Part shown: piece after piece, positions 5,126-5,736 of the stretch
Numbering within the stretch: position 1 is the first letter of the stretch
Layout of the letters: each line of letters begins with the position of its first letter
From: Paludibacter sp.
GTDB taxonomy: Bacteria > Bacteroidota > Bacteroidia > Bacteroidales > Paludibacteraceae
Direction of reading: 5' to 3'
Assembly: GCA_009787075.1 (NCBI GenBank)
Contig: WRGS01000119.1
Span: 1 to 5,736, forward strand
Length of the DNA stretch: 5,736 nt
Program-made: the position numbers and the translations under genes
The notes under the pieces: generated by a model
Seen by the model: the letters and a program-made list of their open reading frames with translations, nothing else
Told to the model about the DNA's origin: nothing
Database searches by the model: none

Positions 5126-5736
5126 ATGAAAGATACAAAATACATTTTTGTTACAGGCGGCGTTACTTCTTCTTTGGGAAAGGGAATTATTGCCGCTTCA
5201 CTTGGGAAATTGCTGCAAGCCAGAGGTTTTAGCGTTACAAACCAGAAACTTGATCCTTATATTAATATTGACCCGGGAACGCTCAATCCGTATGAACACG
5301 GCGAATGTTATGTTACCGTTGATGGACACGAATCAGATTTGGATTTGGGGCATTACGAGCGTTTTTTAAATGTAGAAACACACAAAGCAAACAATGTTAC
5401 CACAGGGCGCATTTACCAAAATGTAATTAATAAAGAACGCAGAGGCGATTTTTTGGGAAAAACAGTTCAAATTGTGCCGCATATTACCGATGAAATAAAA
5501 CGCAACATCAAACTGCTTGGAACTAAGGGCGATTTCGATTTTGTGATTACTGAAATTGGTGGCACAGTAGGCGACATCGAAAGTTTGCCTTACATCGAAA
5601 GTGTGCGTCAAATCCGTTGGGAAATCGGCAAAAACTGTCTGATTATTCATCTGACTTATATTCCCTATCTTGCTGCTGCAAAGGAACTTAAAACCAAACC
5701 AACACAGCACAGCGTAAAATCTTTGCAGGAGCAGGG
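5126..5736 (+). CDS. pyrG: CTP synthase, N-terminal 203 codons (partial)
   Basis: CTP synthase makes CTP from UTP, ATP and glutamine, the last step of de novo pyrimidine nucleotide synthesis in the cytoplasm. The visible part is the amidoligase (synthetase) domain: KYIFVTGGVTSSLGKGI (5-21) with the P-loop Lys at 19, KLDPYINIDPGTLNPYEHGE (41-60), DLDLGHYERF (71-80) with the Mg-binding Asp at 73, VTTGRIY (91-97), KERRGDFLGKTVQIVPHIT (103-121), ITEIGGTVGDIESLPY (141-156) with the Mg-binding Glu at 143, and KTKPTQHSV (189-197) in the nucleotide-binding region. All key residues are present. N39, where most relatives have Ile or Met before QK/K, and the VTVDGHESD wording are minor variants. The start is set by the conserved MKxxKYIFVTGG opening. 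The window ends at codon 203 of an expected 535-550, so the glutaminase domain is outside. Confidence 0.98.
   Translation, partial: MKDTKYIFVTGGVTSSLGKGIIAASLGKLLQARGFSVTNQKLDPYINIDPGTLNPYEHGECYVTVDGHESDLDLGHYERFLNVETHKANNVTTGRIYQNVINKERRGDFLGKTVQIVPHITDEIKRNIKLLGTKGDFDFVITEIGGTVGDIESLPYIESVRQIRWEIGKNCLIIHLTYIPYLAAAKELKTKPTQHSVKSLQEQ

Noticed and set aside
5366..5710. Minus-strand 114-codon open frame with Cys-rich ending
   Set aside because: Antisense to pyrG, where every conserved motif is intact; the openness is explained by pyrG codon use.

Overview
The window looks like a chromosomal piece of a low-GC member of the Bacteroidota, probably Bacteroidales-like. Four things point there: a CTP synthase N-terminus with the phylum's usual wording, a secreted family-115 glycoside hydrolase, a short XRE-type regulator of a kind common in the phylum, and TAnnTTTG-type -7 promoter boxes in place of sigma70 -10 boxes. 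The species cannot be named from the sequence.

Layout. 51-401 (+) encodes a 116-aa XRE-family DNA-binding protein. Its 3' end overlaps the start of a cysteine-rich DUF3795-type gene (about 388-941, +), whose reading frame is broken at an A8 run near its start. 942-1201 is a non-coding convergent gap with a nested inverted repeat (about 1055-1207) that looks like a REP- or MITE-type element; its right arm covers the stop codon of the next gene. 1202-3676 (-) is a full-length secreted GH115 xylan alpha-1,2-glucuronidase. 3677-3851 is AT-rich spacer with a perfect 11-bp hairpin. 3852-4844 (-) is a free-standing DUF2229/COG3581-like protein related to 2-hydroxyacyl-CoA dehydratase components and their activators. 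4845-5125 is a divergent promoter region. 5126 to the window end (+) is the first 203 codons of pyrG.

Functional reading. The genes do not form one pathway. pyrG is housekeeping. GH115 removes (methyl)glucuronic acid side chains from xylan, but it stands alone here, with no SusC/SusD pair, transporter or other glycosidase beside it. The DUF2229 protein lacks an adjacent ATPase or dehydratase partner. The XRE/DUF3795 pair is the only tightly linked pair.

I see no convincing undescribed multi-gene system. The best leads are the A8 run in the DUF3795 gene, where gain or loss of one base restores a complete gene from one of two different ATGs; the nested palindrome at the end of GH115; and the stand-alone DUF2229 protein.
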